Positions 1-8,876 of a stretch of DNA of 64,000 bases are shown here, one piece after another. The first letter of the stretch is position 1, and the number at the start of each line of letters is the position of its first letter. A model generated the notes under the pieces. The model was not told the origin of the DNA and searched no databases. It worked only from the letters and a program-made list of their open reading frames with translations. The stretch is from Chryseosolibacter indicum (GTDB lineage Bacteria; Bacteroidota; Bacteroidia; Cytophagales; Cyclobacteriaceae): assembly GCF_018598585.1 (NCBI RefSeq), contig NZ_JAHESD010000011.1, positions 1 to 64,000 of the forward strand, given 5' to 3'. A program made the position numbers and the translations under genes.

Positions 1-1
1 A

Positions 2-1291
2 TACCAAGCTGATAATGTTCGCGACTTTGCGTGGGCGAGTTCAAGAAAATTCATCTGGGATGCGCAAGCTGTAAAACTTCCCACCAACACTGTAATGGCC
101 ATGTCTTTCTACCCGAAAGAAGGGCTTCCTGTATGGCCGGAAGAATCGACCAAGGCAGTAAAGAACGCCTTGGAAATCTATTCTAAATATTCATTCGACT
201 ATCCTTATCCCGTAGCAATTTCGGTAAACACATCAAACATAGGAATGGAATTTCCGATGATCAGCTTTAATGGCGGAAGACCGAGAGACGGGAAGATGAG
301 TGAGGGTGCTAAGAAAGGAATGATCGGCACCATTGTTCACGAAGTAGGTCACAACTATTTTCCAATGATCGTAAGCTCAGATGAACGTCAGTGGTTCTGG
401 ATGGATGAAGGTCTGAACACTTTCCTTCAATCGATGACAGAAGAGCAACGCTATGGCTGGGACTTTACCACTAAAGACATTGTACCCTACATGAAGGGCG
501 ACAAGAACTTTTTGAAACCTGTAATGAGTACTGCAGATAATGTTGAGCTATTCCAGATAGGTAACAATGCTTACAATAAACCTGCTACTGCGCTTTATAT
601 TCTCCGCGAAACAGTAATGGGTCCTGAGTTGTTTGATAAAGCATTTAAAGAATACGCACAACGTTGGATGTATAAACACCCTAAGCCTGCTGACTTCTTC
701 AGAACTATGGAAGATGCCTCAGCGGTAGACCTCGACTGGTTCTGGCGCGGATGGTTCTACTCAACAGATCGCGTAGACATTGCGGTAGATGAAGTAAAGT
801 GGTTTAAGCTGAAAACGGAGAAAACAGATCTTGAAAACAAGAACAAGAATGTAAAAGCCGGTGACCTGAACGCGTCATCCGCAAACAAGAACACAAATGA
901 TTTTAGCAACGGGCCAGAAGAATTTACACTGATCAATACACCCGATCAATTCTATGGCGAGTTTAAGAGTCGCGTAGATGACAATGCGATCAGACAGAAA
1001 TTAGAAGGCAAAAACATTTATCAGATCAAGTTTAAAAACGTTGGTGGTCTGGTAATGCCATTGGTTATTGAATGGACTTACAAAGATGGTTCTAAAGAAA
1101 TAGAGAGAATCCCTGCAGAGATCTGGAGAATAAATGAAAACGAGATAACGAAAGTATTTGTAAAGGAGAAAGAGGTTGTTAACATTGTTCTCGACCCTAA
1201 CTTCGAACTGGCAGATACAGAGATGAGCAACAATGTATTCCCGAAGAAGCCCGTAGAATCCAGATTCGATCAATTTAAAAAGCAGAATTAA
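2..1291 (+). CDS. M1 family metallopeptidase, C-terminal part (gene cut by window start)
   Basis: The frame is open from base 2, so the N-terminus lies outside the window; the first ATG at 95 is internal. The visible part has the zinc motif HEVGH followed by a downstream glutamate in WMDEGLNTF, which is the HEXXH-(18)-E signature of M1 (gluzincin) aminopeptidases. The upstream residues VRDFAWASSRKFIWDA also fit this family. The C-terminal ~170 residues after the catalytic domain are less conserved and carry a charged, Asn/Lys-rich linker. It is probably an exported or periplasmic peptidase, but the signal peptide cannot be seen. A strong hairpin follows the stop codon. Confidence 0.9.
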   Translation, partial: YQADNVRDFAWASSRKFIWDAQAVKLPTNTVMAMSFYPKEGLPVWPEESTKAVKNALEIYSKYSFDYPYPVAISVNTSNIGMEFPMISFNGGRPRDGKMSEGAKKGMIGTIVHEVGHNYFPMIVSSDERQWFWMDEGLNTFLQSMTEEQRYGWDFTTKDIVPYMKGDKNFLKPVMSTADNVELFQIGNNAYNKPATALYILRETVMGPELFDKAFKEYAQRWMYKHPKPADFFRTMEDASAVDLDWFWRGWFYSTDRVDIAVDEVKWFKLKTEKTDLENKNKNVKAGDLNASSANKNTNDFSNGPEEFTLINTPDQFYGEFKSRVDDNAIRQKLEGKNIYQIKFKNVGGLVMPLVIEWTYKDGSKEIERIPAEIWRINENEITKVFVKEKEVVNIVLDPNFELADTEMSNNVFPKKPVESRFDQFKKQN

Positions 1292-1310
1292 TCATTGCAG
1301 TCGTAAAACT

Positions 1311-1349
1311 AAAAAGGCCACCACATAATGTGGTGGCCTTTATTGTTTT
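1311..1349. terminator. bidirectional rho-independent terminator
   Basis: A perfect 13-bp stem (1313-1325 with 1329-1341) around a 3-base TAA loop is flanked by A-rich and T-rich arms, so it can end transcription both from the M1 peptidase gene on plus and from the lipoprotein gene converging on minus. Confidence 0.85.
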
Positions 1350-1366
1350 AACACATCAAATATATG

Positions 1367-2023
1367 TTAATCCATAGCAGTCTCTATTGTTTCTTTGGAA
1401 ACCTTCTCCACCTCTACCATCTGAAAGACAAAAAGGCTTCCATCACTAGTTTGTATCTTTAAATGTTGAGAGGGAATCATTTCGGTTATAAGTCCTTTAA
1501 TTCTACTGCCATTTTTAAGATACACAACATCAACAATTAGCTCAATAGGTTTCTTGGGTACTGGAGTAGGGCAGTTGGTATAATCAACAGTGTATTTGAA
1601 ATTTTTGTAATTCAGTTTTGTTACGCCAAACTCCGTATTATCCGGTTTCCATACGGCTCCCGTGGCTAAATCGACCACACCACCGACGGGTATGGGAAAT
1701 GGTGCTCCGGTGCTTGGCGAAAAAGACCAAAACAACAGACTGCAAATAAAAGCTCCAGTTCTAAACTTACGTGATACAAAGGAATATGATTGCGTTGGGC
1801 AACCGTCTTGTTTAACTTCAAATACAAAATTGTTTGCCTCAACCCTTTTCACTTTAAACTTGGCAACGCCTGTTCCCTGGAATTGGTCATTATAATAAAT
1901 CTTAGCTTTAGGGTGGTCGTCGACTTCAACAGATGCTATATATCGGGAGCCGCCTACAATCGTACCACAATTGGACAGAGAAAACATGATCGTAACGATC
2001 AGGAGGAATCTTTTAAAATACAT
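1367..2023 (-). CDS. hypothetical lipoprotein
   Basis: 218 residues. The N-terminus has a lysine/arginine pair, a hydrophobic stretch and a lipobox ending in LSNC at about residue 19, so it should be a lipoprotein. After the cysteine comes GTIVGGSRY, a start seen in several small Bacteroidota lipoproteins. A beta-rich middle resembles PEGA-type modules (VEVDDHPKAKIYYND). The last 50 residues (VVYLKNGSRIKGLI...DGSLFVFQMVEVEKV) look like a small beta domain common in secreted Bacteroidota proteins. Function unknown. It stands alone, convergent with the M1 gene. Confidence 0.75.
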   Translation of the reverse strand: MYFKRFLLIVTIMFSLSNCGTIVGGSRYIASVEVDDHPKAKIYYNDQFQGTGVAKFKVKRVEANNFVFEVKQDGCPTQSYSFVSRKFRTGAFICSLLFWSFSPSTGAPFPIPVGGVVDLATGAVWKPDNTEFGVTKLNYKNFKYTVDYTNCPTPVPKKPIELIVDVVYLKNGSRIKGLITEMIPSQHLKIQTSDGSLFVFQMVEVEKVSKETIETAMD

Positions 2024-2064
2024 GGGGGTGGTTTAAAGGTTTATATAAAGATAAACCTTTAAAC

Positions 2065-3012
2065 TCATTGTATAAAAAGCTTTGTTACTTTTTCAAGATC
2101 AACATTTCCTCCGGAGAATATTACTCCTACCTTTTTACCAGCGAATTCTTCTTTCGACTTTAAAACTGCGGCGAGGGGAACCGCCCCTGATGGTTCTACA
2201 ATAAGTTTCATGCGCTCCCATATCAAACGCATGGCTTCAATTATCTCCTGGTCTGATACGGTTATCACTGCTTTTACATTTTCCTTAATGATGGGAAAGT
2301 TTTTTTCGCCTAGCGCAGTAAGTAAACCATCTGCTATTGAATTAGCTTGTGATTTTTCAATTTTACCACTTTGCATAGCGCGATAAGCATCATCAGCACC
2401 TTCAGGCTCTGCGGCATACACTAAAGTAGAAGGCGAGAAATATTTCGTAGCCATTGCAGTACCACTGAGTAGTCCGCCCCCACCAACAGGTGCAATAATC
2501 ACGTCAAGGTTATTTTGTTCTTCAAACAATTCTTTTGCAGTAGTAGCCTGGCCAGTGATAACATCATAGTTGTTAAACGGATGTATTTCATGCGCGCCAG
2601 TTTTCTTAATAACATCTGCCAATGTTGATTCTCTAGCCTCAAGTGTTGGTTCACATTCAAAAATTTCACCACCATAACCTTGTACACCTTTTTTCTTAAT
2701 GGCAGGTGCCGTCCGTGGCATTACTATATATGATTTAACACCCAACACCTTACCCGCCCTTGCTATAGCCTGCGCATGGTTGCCACTGGAGTGCGTTGCA
2801 ATTCCCTTTTTTCTTTCTTCTTCTGATAATGATAACGCGGCATTCATTGCTCCTCTGGCTTTAAATGCTCCGACCTTCTGAAGGTTTTCGCACTTGAAGA
2901 AGATTTTACATCCTGCAATATCATCTATACTTTGGGATGTAATTACGGGTGTGCGATGCACATAAGGTCTTATCCTTTCATGTGCATCAATAATGGATTG
3001 CCTTGTTATCAT
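2065..3012 (-). CDS. threonine dehydratase / serine racemase-like PLP enzyme
   Basis: 315 residues, fold type II PLP enzyme. The Schiff-base lysine is in GAFKARGAMNAA (Lys51), the substrate loop SSGNHAQA is at about 75-82, and the glycine loop that holds the PLP phosphate is PVGGGGLLSG near 176-185. There is no C-terminal ACT-like regulatory domain, so it resembles the short catabolic threonine dehydratases and the serine/threonine racemases rather than biosynthetic IlvA; sequence alone cannot separate the two activities. The gene starts at ATG and lies 33 bp downstream of polA on the same strand, so the two may be co-transcribed. Confidence 0.85.
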   Translation of the reverse strand: MITRQSIIDAHERIRPYVHRTPVITSQSIDDIAGCKIFFKCENLQKVGAFKARGAMNAALSLSEEERKKGIATHSSGNHAQAIARAGKVLGVKSYIVMPRTAPAIKKKGVQGYGGEIFECEPTLEARESTLADVIKKTGAHEIHPFNNYDVITGQATTAKELFEEQNNLDVIIAPVGGGGLLSGTAMATKYFSPSTLVYAAEPEGADDAYRAMQSGKIEKSQANSIADGLLTALGEKNFPIIKENVKAVITVSDQEIIEAMRLIWERMKLIVEPSGAVPLAAVLKSKEEFAGKKVGVIFSGGNVDLEKVTKLFIQ

Positions 3013-3045
3013 TAGAAATAAATGTTGGATATTAATCTTTAAACA

Positions 3046-5778
3046 TTAATGCGCATCTAACCAATTATCCCCAACACCCACTTCAACTTCCATCGGCACT
3101 TCCAGCTGAACCGCACCGCACATAAGCTGTCTTACATTCTCCTTTACAATATCAACTTCATCTTTATGTAAATCGAAAACAAGTTCGTCATGCACCTGCA
3201 TGGTCATCTTCGTTTTTAATTTCGATTTACGCAGCCATTCGTGAATATTTACCATGGCAATTTTAATGATGTCTGCAGCACTACCTTGTATAGGTGCATT
3301 TATAGCGTTACGCTCTGCAAAACCTCTTGTAGAAACATTCCTTGAGTTGATATCCCTCAAATATCTGCGACGTCCGAAAATAGTTTGTACGTATTCTGTT
3401 TCACGTGCACCGTTAATTGACTCATCCATGTAACGCTTTATAGCAGGAAACTCCTGGAAATACGCTTTGATAATCTCTGAAGCTTCGCTGCGCGAAATGC
3501 CAAGATTCTGAGCCAAACCAAAAGCTGTGCTACCATACAGAATTCCAAAGTTAACTTCTTTGGCTTTTCTACGCATGTCTGAAGTAACCTGGTCTAACGG
3601 CACATTAAAAACTTTCGCTGCAGTGGTTGTATGAATATCTCTACCCGTACGAAAAGCTTCAATCATGGTTTCATCCTTCGCGAAAGAAGCTGCAATTCTT
3701 AATTCTATCTGAGAATAATCTGCCGACATGAAAAGGTAATCTTCATTGCGGGCAACAAATGCTTTTCTTATCTGTTTGCCCTTATCCGTTCTGATGGGAA
3801 TATTCTGAAGGTTCGGATTGTTTGAGCTTAGTCTGCCTGTAGCTGCCACGGCCTGCCTGTAGTCCGTATGAATTCTTCCATCATATTGGCTGATCATTTT
3901 AGGCAACGCTTCAACATAGGTAGAGCGAAGCTTGTCATAGACCCTGTAATCTAAAATCTTCTTTGCTATTTCATGTTCACTGGCAAGATTAAGTAAGATA
4001 TCTTCACCGGTAGCATATTGTCCAGACTTGGTTTTCTTAGGCTTGTCACCAAGCTTCATTTTATCAAACAGAACTTCTCCAAGTTGTTTTGGTGATCCGA
4101 TATTAAATTCAACACCAGCAATCTCATAGATGGCACGTTGTACGATTTCAGTTTCAGCACGAAGTTCCTCTGACATCTTATTTAACGCCTTAATGTCTAC
4201 CTTCACGCCCTCAAACTCCATTGCTGCAAGTACTTTAACCAGGGGCATCTCAATTTCATTCATCAGCTTGATATGCCCGCGTTGCTCAATTTCCTTTTGC
4301 AATGGCTCACGTAACTGAAAGATCTTGTCGAGTCGTTCGCATACCTGATTCTTCTGTTTTGAATCCGGATCAGACAACAATTCATAATTTAAATACTGAG
4401 AAGCCAGTATTTGCAAATCGTGAGAAGCTTCTGGCTCAATCAGGTAATGCGCGAGCATTGTATCAAAAACGTTTCCGCATACTTCAATACCAAACTTCTT
4501 TAGTATTAGCAATGTGCTTTTTATGTTGTGGCCTACTTTTAGAATATTCTCATTGCTAAAAAAGCCACTAAACTCTGCTGCAATTTTTTCGGCCTCCTCT
4601 GCATTGGTAACAGGAATAAAATGCGCTTCATTGGCCTGATAACAAAATGCTAGGCCTTTCAGTTGATAATCAAAATTGGAGGCGTTATCTGTTATTGCTT
4701 CAACCGCAACCACTTGTTGCGCACAAATTTTATCCAGTAACTCCTTACGCAACTCTGGTAGATCAACAAGGAAGTAATTAGTGTTCTCAGGATTAAAATT
4801 TTCTTTTGCTATTGCAGCAGACTCTGATGATGTTCTTCCAAACATTGAGAGCTGTGCATTTTGCTTTGCCTTAGGTGCAGCTGCAGCAGATCCTCCTTCT
4901 TCATTAAATGCCCGCGATGCAATACTCTTAAATTCCAATTCATCGAAGATAGGTCTCAATATATCGGTGATAGGTCCTGTATATAAAAGCGCTTCTTCGT
5001 CAAATTCGATAGGAACATCCGTAATAATGGTAGCAAGTTTCTTGGAGAGGATGGCTTGCTCGCCAAACTTTTCCAATAGCTCTTTTTGTTTTCCTTTCAA
5101 CTCATGGGCATGTGCTACAGCGTTCTCAACAGTACCATATTGCTTGATTAATGTTGCTGCTGTTTTCGGTCCGATGCCTGGAATACCAGGGATGTTGTCA
5201 GAAGTATCGCCTTGAAGTCCCAGGATATCTTTTACCTGCGCAACATCTTCAATATCCCACTTCTCACAAACTTCTTTAGGCCCAAGCACATCCACGGCAT
5301 TGCCCATGTATGCTGGCTTATATAGAAACACACACTCATTTACTAACTGACCGAAGTCTTTATCGGGAGTCATCATGTAAACTTCAAAATCACGTTTACA
5401 TGCTTCAGAAGCCAACGTACCAATGATGTCATCTGCTTCGTAACCATCCAGTTCGAGAATAGGAATATTAAAACCTCTTATGATTTCCTTAACCTTTGGA
5501 ATTCCATAGCGTATATCTTCCGGTGTTTCTTGCCGTGTGGCTTTATATTCTGTAAATATTTCATCACGAAAAGTTTTTGCAGCTGTATCGAAAGCTATAC
5601 CTATATGGGTAGGCTTTTGCTTTTGTATTACTTCAAGTAGTGTATTTGTAAAGCCAAAAGGCACCGAAGTATTAATTCCTTTTGAATTAATTCGTGGTGT
5701 TTTAGTAAAAGCAAAGTGAGCCCTGTAGATAAGGGCATATGCATCCAGTAGAAAAAGTTTCTTTTTAGGCGTACTCAT
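3046..5778 (-). CDS. polA: DNA polymerase I
   Basis: 910 residues, full length for the family. Residues 1-290 form the 5'-3' nuclease domain (LLDAYALIYRAHFAF, DGYEADDIIG, GDTSDNIPGIPGIGPKTA). Residues 330-510 are the 3'-5' exonuclease fold, but its acidic motif DTET reads EAIT (360-363) and the NxKYD motif reads NIKST (418-422), so proofreading is probably lost. Residues 510-910 are the polymerase domain with motif A DYSQIELR (687-694), the O-helix RRKAKEVNFGILYG and motif C QVHDELVF (861-868), all intact. It should fill gaps and remove RNA primers. ATG start at 5778; no clear promoter seen upstream. Confidence 0.97.
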   Translation of the reverse strand: MSTPKKKLFLLDAYALIYRAHFAFTKTPRINSKGINTSVPFGFTNTLLEVIQKQKPTHIGIAFDTAAKTFRDEIFTEYKATRQETPEDIRYGIPKVKEIIRGFNIPILELDGYEADDIIGTLASEACKRDFEVYMMTPDKDFGQLVNECVFLYKPAYMGNAVDVLGPKEVCEKWDIEDVAQVKDILGLQGDTSDNIPGIPGIGPKTAATLIKQYGTVENAVAHAHELKGKQKELLEKFGEQAILSKKLATIITDVPIEFDEEALLYTGPITDILRPIFDELEFKSIASRAFNEEGGSAAAAPKAKQNAQLSMFGRTSSESAAIAKENFNPENTNYFLVDLPELRKELLDKICAQQVVAVEAITDNASNFDYQLKGLAFCYQANEAHFIPVTNAEEAEKIAAEFSGFFSNENILKVGHNIKSTLLILKKFGIEVCGNVFDTMLAHYLIEPEASHDLQILASQYLNYELLSDPDSKQKNQVCERLDKIFQLREPLQKEIEQRGHIKLMNEIEMPLVKVLAAMEFEGVKVDIKALNKMSEELRAETEIVQRAIYEIAGVEFNIGSPKQLGEVLFDKMKLGDKPKKTKSGQYATGEDILLNLASEHEIAKKILDYRVYDKLRSTYVEALPKMISQYDGRIHTDYRQAVAATGRLSSNNPNLQNIPIRTDKGKQIRKAFVARNEDYLFMSADYSQIELRIAASFAKDETMIEAFRTGRDIHTTTAAKVFNVPLDQVTSDMRRKAKEVNFGILYGSTAFGLAQNLGISRSEASEIIKAYFQEFPAIKRYMDESINGARETEYVQTIFGRRRYLRDINSRNVSTRGFAERNAINAPIQGSAADIIKIAMVNIHEWLRKSKLKTKMTMQVHDELVFDLHKDEVDIVKENVRQLMCGAVQLEVPMEVEVGVGDNWLDAH

Positions 5779-5892
5779 ATTCTCTGCAACTTATGAATTG
5801 AAACCCAAGTTTCTAATTCAGAGTTATAAATTTGAAATAATTTTTATTCGAGGAAGACATCAGTTTATGTTGTAATAAATCTCACAACCTTT

Positions 5893-5931
5893 CAAAAAAT
5901 AAGACCTTTACGGATGACTCCTTAAAGGTCT
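5893..5931 (-). terminator. rho-independent terminator
   Basis: A 9-bp stem (5902-5910 with 5923-5931), read on minus, is followed by TTATTTTTTG. It lies just past the stop codon of the dienelactone hydrolase gene and separates it from polA. Confidence 0.75.
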
Positions 5932-5978
5932 GTTTACTTGATGCTATAACTTAAAAATAACCGATGCAGCTTAAACAA

Positions 5979-6827
5979 CTATTTTAGTCTTCCCCGGAAA
6001 AAGGCGACGGTGTGCTTCCAGGCATCTGCGGCGGCTTCTTTATCATAAATCTCGTTACTTGGATTAGCAAATCCATGTTCAGCGTTGTAATTCTTAACAG
6101 TCACATTTTTACCTGCAGCTTTCATGCTCTCTTCAAACTTTTGCACCACGTTAGGTGAAATGTATTTATCTTTTGTTGCAAATATTCCAAGCACGTCTGT
6201 ATTCAATGTCTTTAGCTTTGCCACGTCATCAACAGGCATGCCGTAATAAATAACACAGGCTACTGCCTGCTTTCCCGCATTTAATGTTGCAAGTATAGAC
6301 TGACCTCCGCCGAAACACCAGCCTAACGTACCAACCTTCGCACGTTTACCAGCAAATTGAAGCGCACCTTTTACAATGGCATCACCTCTATCCTGCTTAA
6401 ATTCCTGCATGTAACGTGCTGCTGTTTCTCTGTCGGATCCAACTTTGCCGTCATACATGTCTAAGGCCAATACATTTACGTTTCCCAATTCCTTATACAG
6501 TTCTTCTGATTGTCTCTTGATGTTGTCATTTAAACCCCACCACTCCTGAAATACAAGTATCCAATTGTCTGTTTTGTTTTTCGCTTTCAGGTAGTAGCCA
6601 TTCGCCTCCTTCCCATCAGGCGTCTGAAATTTGATCATCTTTCCGCCTTCTTCAGAAACGTGGCGATAAACGCGAGGTATTTGATGTTCAGCATTAAAAT
6701 CTTTATTGGAAGCAAACATGGCAAACTTCTCTGTTGGAGACGTGTGACATACGGTAATAGCATCACTCTGCGCCATTGCGATATTTCCGACTATTATCGC
6801 AATAGAAAGTATAATTACTTTTTTCAT
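5979..6827 (-). CDS. exported dienelactone hydrolase family protein
   Basis: 282 residues from the ATG at 6827, chosen because it gives a clean signal peptide (MKKVIILSIAIIVGNIAMAQ); an in-frame ATG eight codons upstream is less likely. The alpha/beta hydrolase core has the cysteine nucleophile in GWCFGGG, an aspartate in FATKDKYIS and a histidine in EHGFANPS, the Cys/Asp/His triad of the dienelactone hydrolase family. About 60 residues between signal peptide and core are an added N-terminal segment. The substrate is unknown. It follows the DinB gene by 31 bp on the same strand. Confidence 0.85.
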   Translation of the reverse strand: MKKVIILSIAIIVGNIAMAQSDAITVCHTSPTEKFAMFASNKDFNAEHQIPRVYRHVSEEGGKMIKFQTPDGKEANGYYLKAKNKTDNWILVFQEWWGLNDNIKRQSEELYKELGNVNVLALDMYDGKVGSDRETAARYMQEFKQDRGDAIVKGALQFAGKRAKVGTLGWCFGGGQSILATLNAGKQAVACVIYYGMPVDDVAKLKTLNTDVLGIFATKDKYISPNVVQKFEESMKAAGKNVTVKNYNAEHGFANPSNEIYDKEAAADAWKHTVAFFRGRLK

Positions 6828-6858
6828 GTTTATAATTGCTTTGGTGTTCACTAAATGT

Positions 6859-7329
6859 CTAGTCTTTCAATTGTCCTGTTATAACTCTATCATAAGTTAT
6901 AAAATCAGTGTTTATTGGATCATATCCTTTTTGGCGAAGCAGCATCGCTATCTGTGCTCTGTGATAAGATGAGTGATTGACAAGATGGATCATAATGTTT
7001 TCTACATTATTAGTATAGGGTTCTTTAACATAGTTGTTATAAGTAAGCTCCCAGTCAAAGTTCTCAGTGCTTTCTACAAACTCAAGCCATTGTTGACCCG
7101 CATTTTCGGCCATTGAAACAAGTTGATCCAAAGTATAATCCCCCCACAGTTTAACATCCGGGGCAGGTAGCCCTTTAATTCGGTGGAGCCAGAGGAATTG
7201 TGCAGCTACAACATGGCCGAGTAATGAAAGAATTTTCTCATCATGAACCTGTTGTTTCACCAGTGCTGATATTACTCGTTTGTTTGCCCAGGCATTATAT
7301 CGGTAAAGTTTTAAAAAATATTTTTTCAT
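6859..7329 (-). CDS. DinB family protein
   Basis: 156 residues from the ATG at 7329 (MKKYFLKLYRYNAWAN, the usual family start); an in-frame ATG 16 codons upstream would add an atypical tail. Four-helix DinB/YfiT-like fold: LYRYNAWANKRV at the start, LLGHVVAAQFLWLHRI and HLVNHSSYHRAQIAMLLRQKG, whose three histidines form the usual metal site. The members often act as thiol-dependent S-transferases or have unknown roles. In a run of minus-strand genes between the oxygenase and hydrolase. Confidence 0.85.
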   Translation of the reverse strand: MKKYFLKLYRYNAWANKRVISALVKQQVHDEKILSLLGHVVAAQFLWLHRIKGLPAPDVKLWGDYTLDQLVSMAENAGQQWLEFVESTENFDWELTYNNYVKEPYTNNVENIMIHLVNHSSYHRAQIAMLLRQKGYDPINTDFITYDRVITGQLKD

Positions 7330-7419
7330 ACCGGAGCAATTTACGTTTGAATCGCTGGTAAGGAAACACTTTTGCATATAAAGTGTAAAGTGATTTAATC
7401 TTTATCCTGCTGCAGCCGA

Positions 7420-8034
7420 TTAAAGATGCTTTAACGCGATATACTGATCTAATATCCAGCCGGTGATACTATACCTTTCACGCGTAGCGGGTAAAACTTC
7501 ATGCTCTATCTGATCACTTCTAAAGCATACTAAACGGCCTCCCACAGGTAAAATATCAGCGGTTTTTTCAGGTAAATACATCCTCAGCTGGCCTCCATGT
7601 TCTTCCTTCCATCCTTCATTTAAGTAGCATATTACCGAGAGCTTACGATGATCGTCTTTCTTGAATTGATCTAAATGTCTTTTGTAAAAGGTACCAATAG
7701 GGTAAACGGTCATGTGTACCTCAAAATCTTTTAGGCTCAGAAAAAGGGCCTGGTTCAGATACTGAACAAGACTTTCTAGCCTGGAAACGTAAACCTGAAG
7801 GGGTGCCGGCGAAGCTTCTTTATCAACCCACTTGATGTAATCGCCCCGGATAGCTTCGTTAATCTGAAGTCCCTGCTGCTTACCAATACCCGCCTTTTTA
7901 AAATGATTGGCTGTATTTTTGAAGTCGTCTAGGGTAAGAATATTGTTCAGTTCATCCTGGCTTAAAAATTTGTCGGCAACGGCAAAGCCGTGTTCAGCAA
8001 TATTATCGGCAATAGAATCGAATAGGGCATCCAT
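7420..8034 (-). CDS. 2OG-Fe(II) oxygenase (prolyl 4-hydroxylase-like)
   Basis: 204 residues, a double-stranded beta-helix dioxygenase. The iron ligands are the His and Asp of YKRHLDQF and the His of DQIEHEVLP, with the 2-oxoglutarate-binding arginine in TRERYSITGW. CYLNEGWKEEHGGQLRMY is the usual core strand. These enzymes hydroxylate a protein or small molecule in the cytoplasm; the target is unknown. A TAAATTTG -7 box ends only 4 bases before the ATG, so the mRNA may have almost no leader. Divergent from the LEA-like lipoprotein gene. Confidence 0.88.
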   Translation of the reverse strand: MDALFDSIADNIAEHGFAVADKFLSQDELNNILTLDDFKNTANHFKKAGIGKQQGLQINEAIRGDYIKWVDKEASPAPLQVYVSRLESLVQYLNQALFLSLKDFEVHMTVYPIGTFYKRHLDQFKKDDHRKLSVICYLNEGWKEEHGGQLRMYLPEKTADILPVGGRLVCFRSDQIEHEVLPATRERYSITGWILDQYIALKHL

Positions 8035-8038
8035 ATAG

Positions 8039-8046
8039 CAAATTTA
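8039..8046 (-). promoter_or_regulatory. -7 promoter box abutting the start codon
   Basis: TAAATTTG on minus fits the Bacteroidota TAnnTTTG consensus exactly. No TTG lies 18-19 bases upstream, so only the -7 half is supported. The box is 4 bases from the ATG at 8034. Confidence 0.4.
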
Positions 8047-8077
8047 CAGGGTAATTAACTATACTTACAGCAGTATT

Positions 8078-8554
8078 ATGAAATCGTTAGTAATTAAAGC
8101 AATTAGCGGCCGTTTTATCCTCCTGGTTTTTGTGTTTACGTTTTCGTTGTTAAGTTGCGAGCGTCCAAAAGAGGAAATTATATTAAGGCAGATAAAGGAT
8201 GTAGTTGCCGATGCAAGTTCTGACCCTATGCTAAAAGCTGAAGCTGTCTTCTATAATCCTAACAATATTAGTGGAAGACTCAAAAACATAAATGTTGAGA
8301 TTTTTGTGAATGGGAGAAAAGCAGGGGTTGTAGATAAAGACTACAAAGTAAAGATTCCGGCGAATGGAGAATTTTCGGTTCCCCTGGAAGTAAAGCTAAA
8401 CATGAAGGAGCTTGGCGGTTTACAAACCCTTCTCGGGGTGATAGGCGGAAAGAAATTTGATATTCAGTACGTAGGAAAGATTAAGCTTTCGTACCGCGGT
8501 GTACCATTTAAAGTGCCGGTTGACTACAAGAGTAAAGTACGATTAGGATTATAA
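8078..8554 (+). CDS. LEA14-like (WHy domain) lipoprotein
   Basis: 158 residues. A signal sequence ends in a lipobox (FSLLSC) near residue 27, followed by a single beta-sandwich domain with the pattern of the LEA type 2/WHy family: an NPN motif (VFYNPNNISGRLKNINVEIFVNG) and later KIPANGEFSVPLEVKL. The family is found as periplasmic lipoproteins of unknown role. No partner gene is evident; the 75-residue gene follows 94 bp downstream. Confidence 0.75.
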   Translation: MKSLVIKAISGRFILLVFVFTFSLLSCERPKEEIILRQIKDVVADASSDPMLKAEAVFYNPNNISGRLKNINVEIFVNGRKAGVVDKDYKVKIPANGEFSVPLEVKLNMKELGGLQTLLGVIGGKKFDIQYVGKIKLSYRGVPFKVPVDYKSKVRLGL

Positions 8555-8648
8555 AAAAACAAAGTTGAGCCAGGGCCATTAACAATGAGATTAGCAAATT
8601 CGAACTAATTGCCCTAGCTTTCAGTTATTTACAAAAAATCAATTTACG

Positions 8649-8876
8649 ATGGGAAGACCTCCAGTATTACCTAAAAAGAAAAAAGACGGATTTTGGCTTG
8701 AAGTAAGAAATAAAGGCGCTGACAGCGGCACCATTCTTATTCGTGATACACATGAAGCAATGATGCAGGCGGCAAGAATGTATCAGAATACAAAAGACGT
8801 ATATATTCTTGGTGAACACAAAAATGGTAAACCTGTAGAGAAACCTAAGTCTGCTGAAAAGAAAGCTAAAGGTTAA
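8649..8876 (+). CDS. small conserved-looking basic protein
   Basis: 75 residues, highly charged, with no signal peptide or membrane segment. It begins GRPPVLPKKKKDGFWLEVR, contains SGTILIRDTHEAMMQAARMYQNTK and ends in a lysine-rich tail. The even codon use and compact beta-beta-alpha pattern look like a real gene, but I do not recognise the family. Its stop codon overlaps that of ispH tail to tail: one TTAA supplies TAA to both strands. Confidence 0.65.
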   Translation: MGRPPVLPKKKKDGFWLEVRNKGADSGTILIRDTHEAMMQAARMYQNTKDVYILGEHKNGKPVEKPKSAEKKAKG

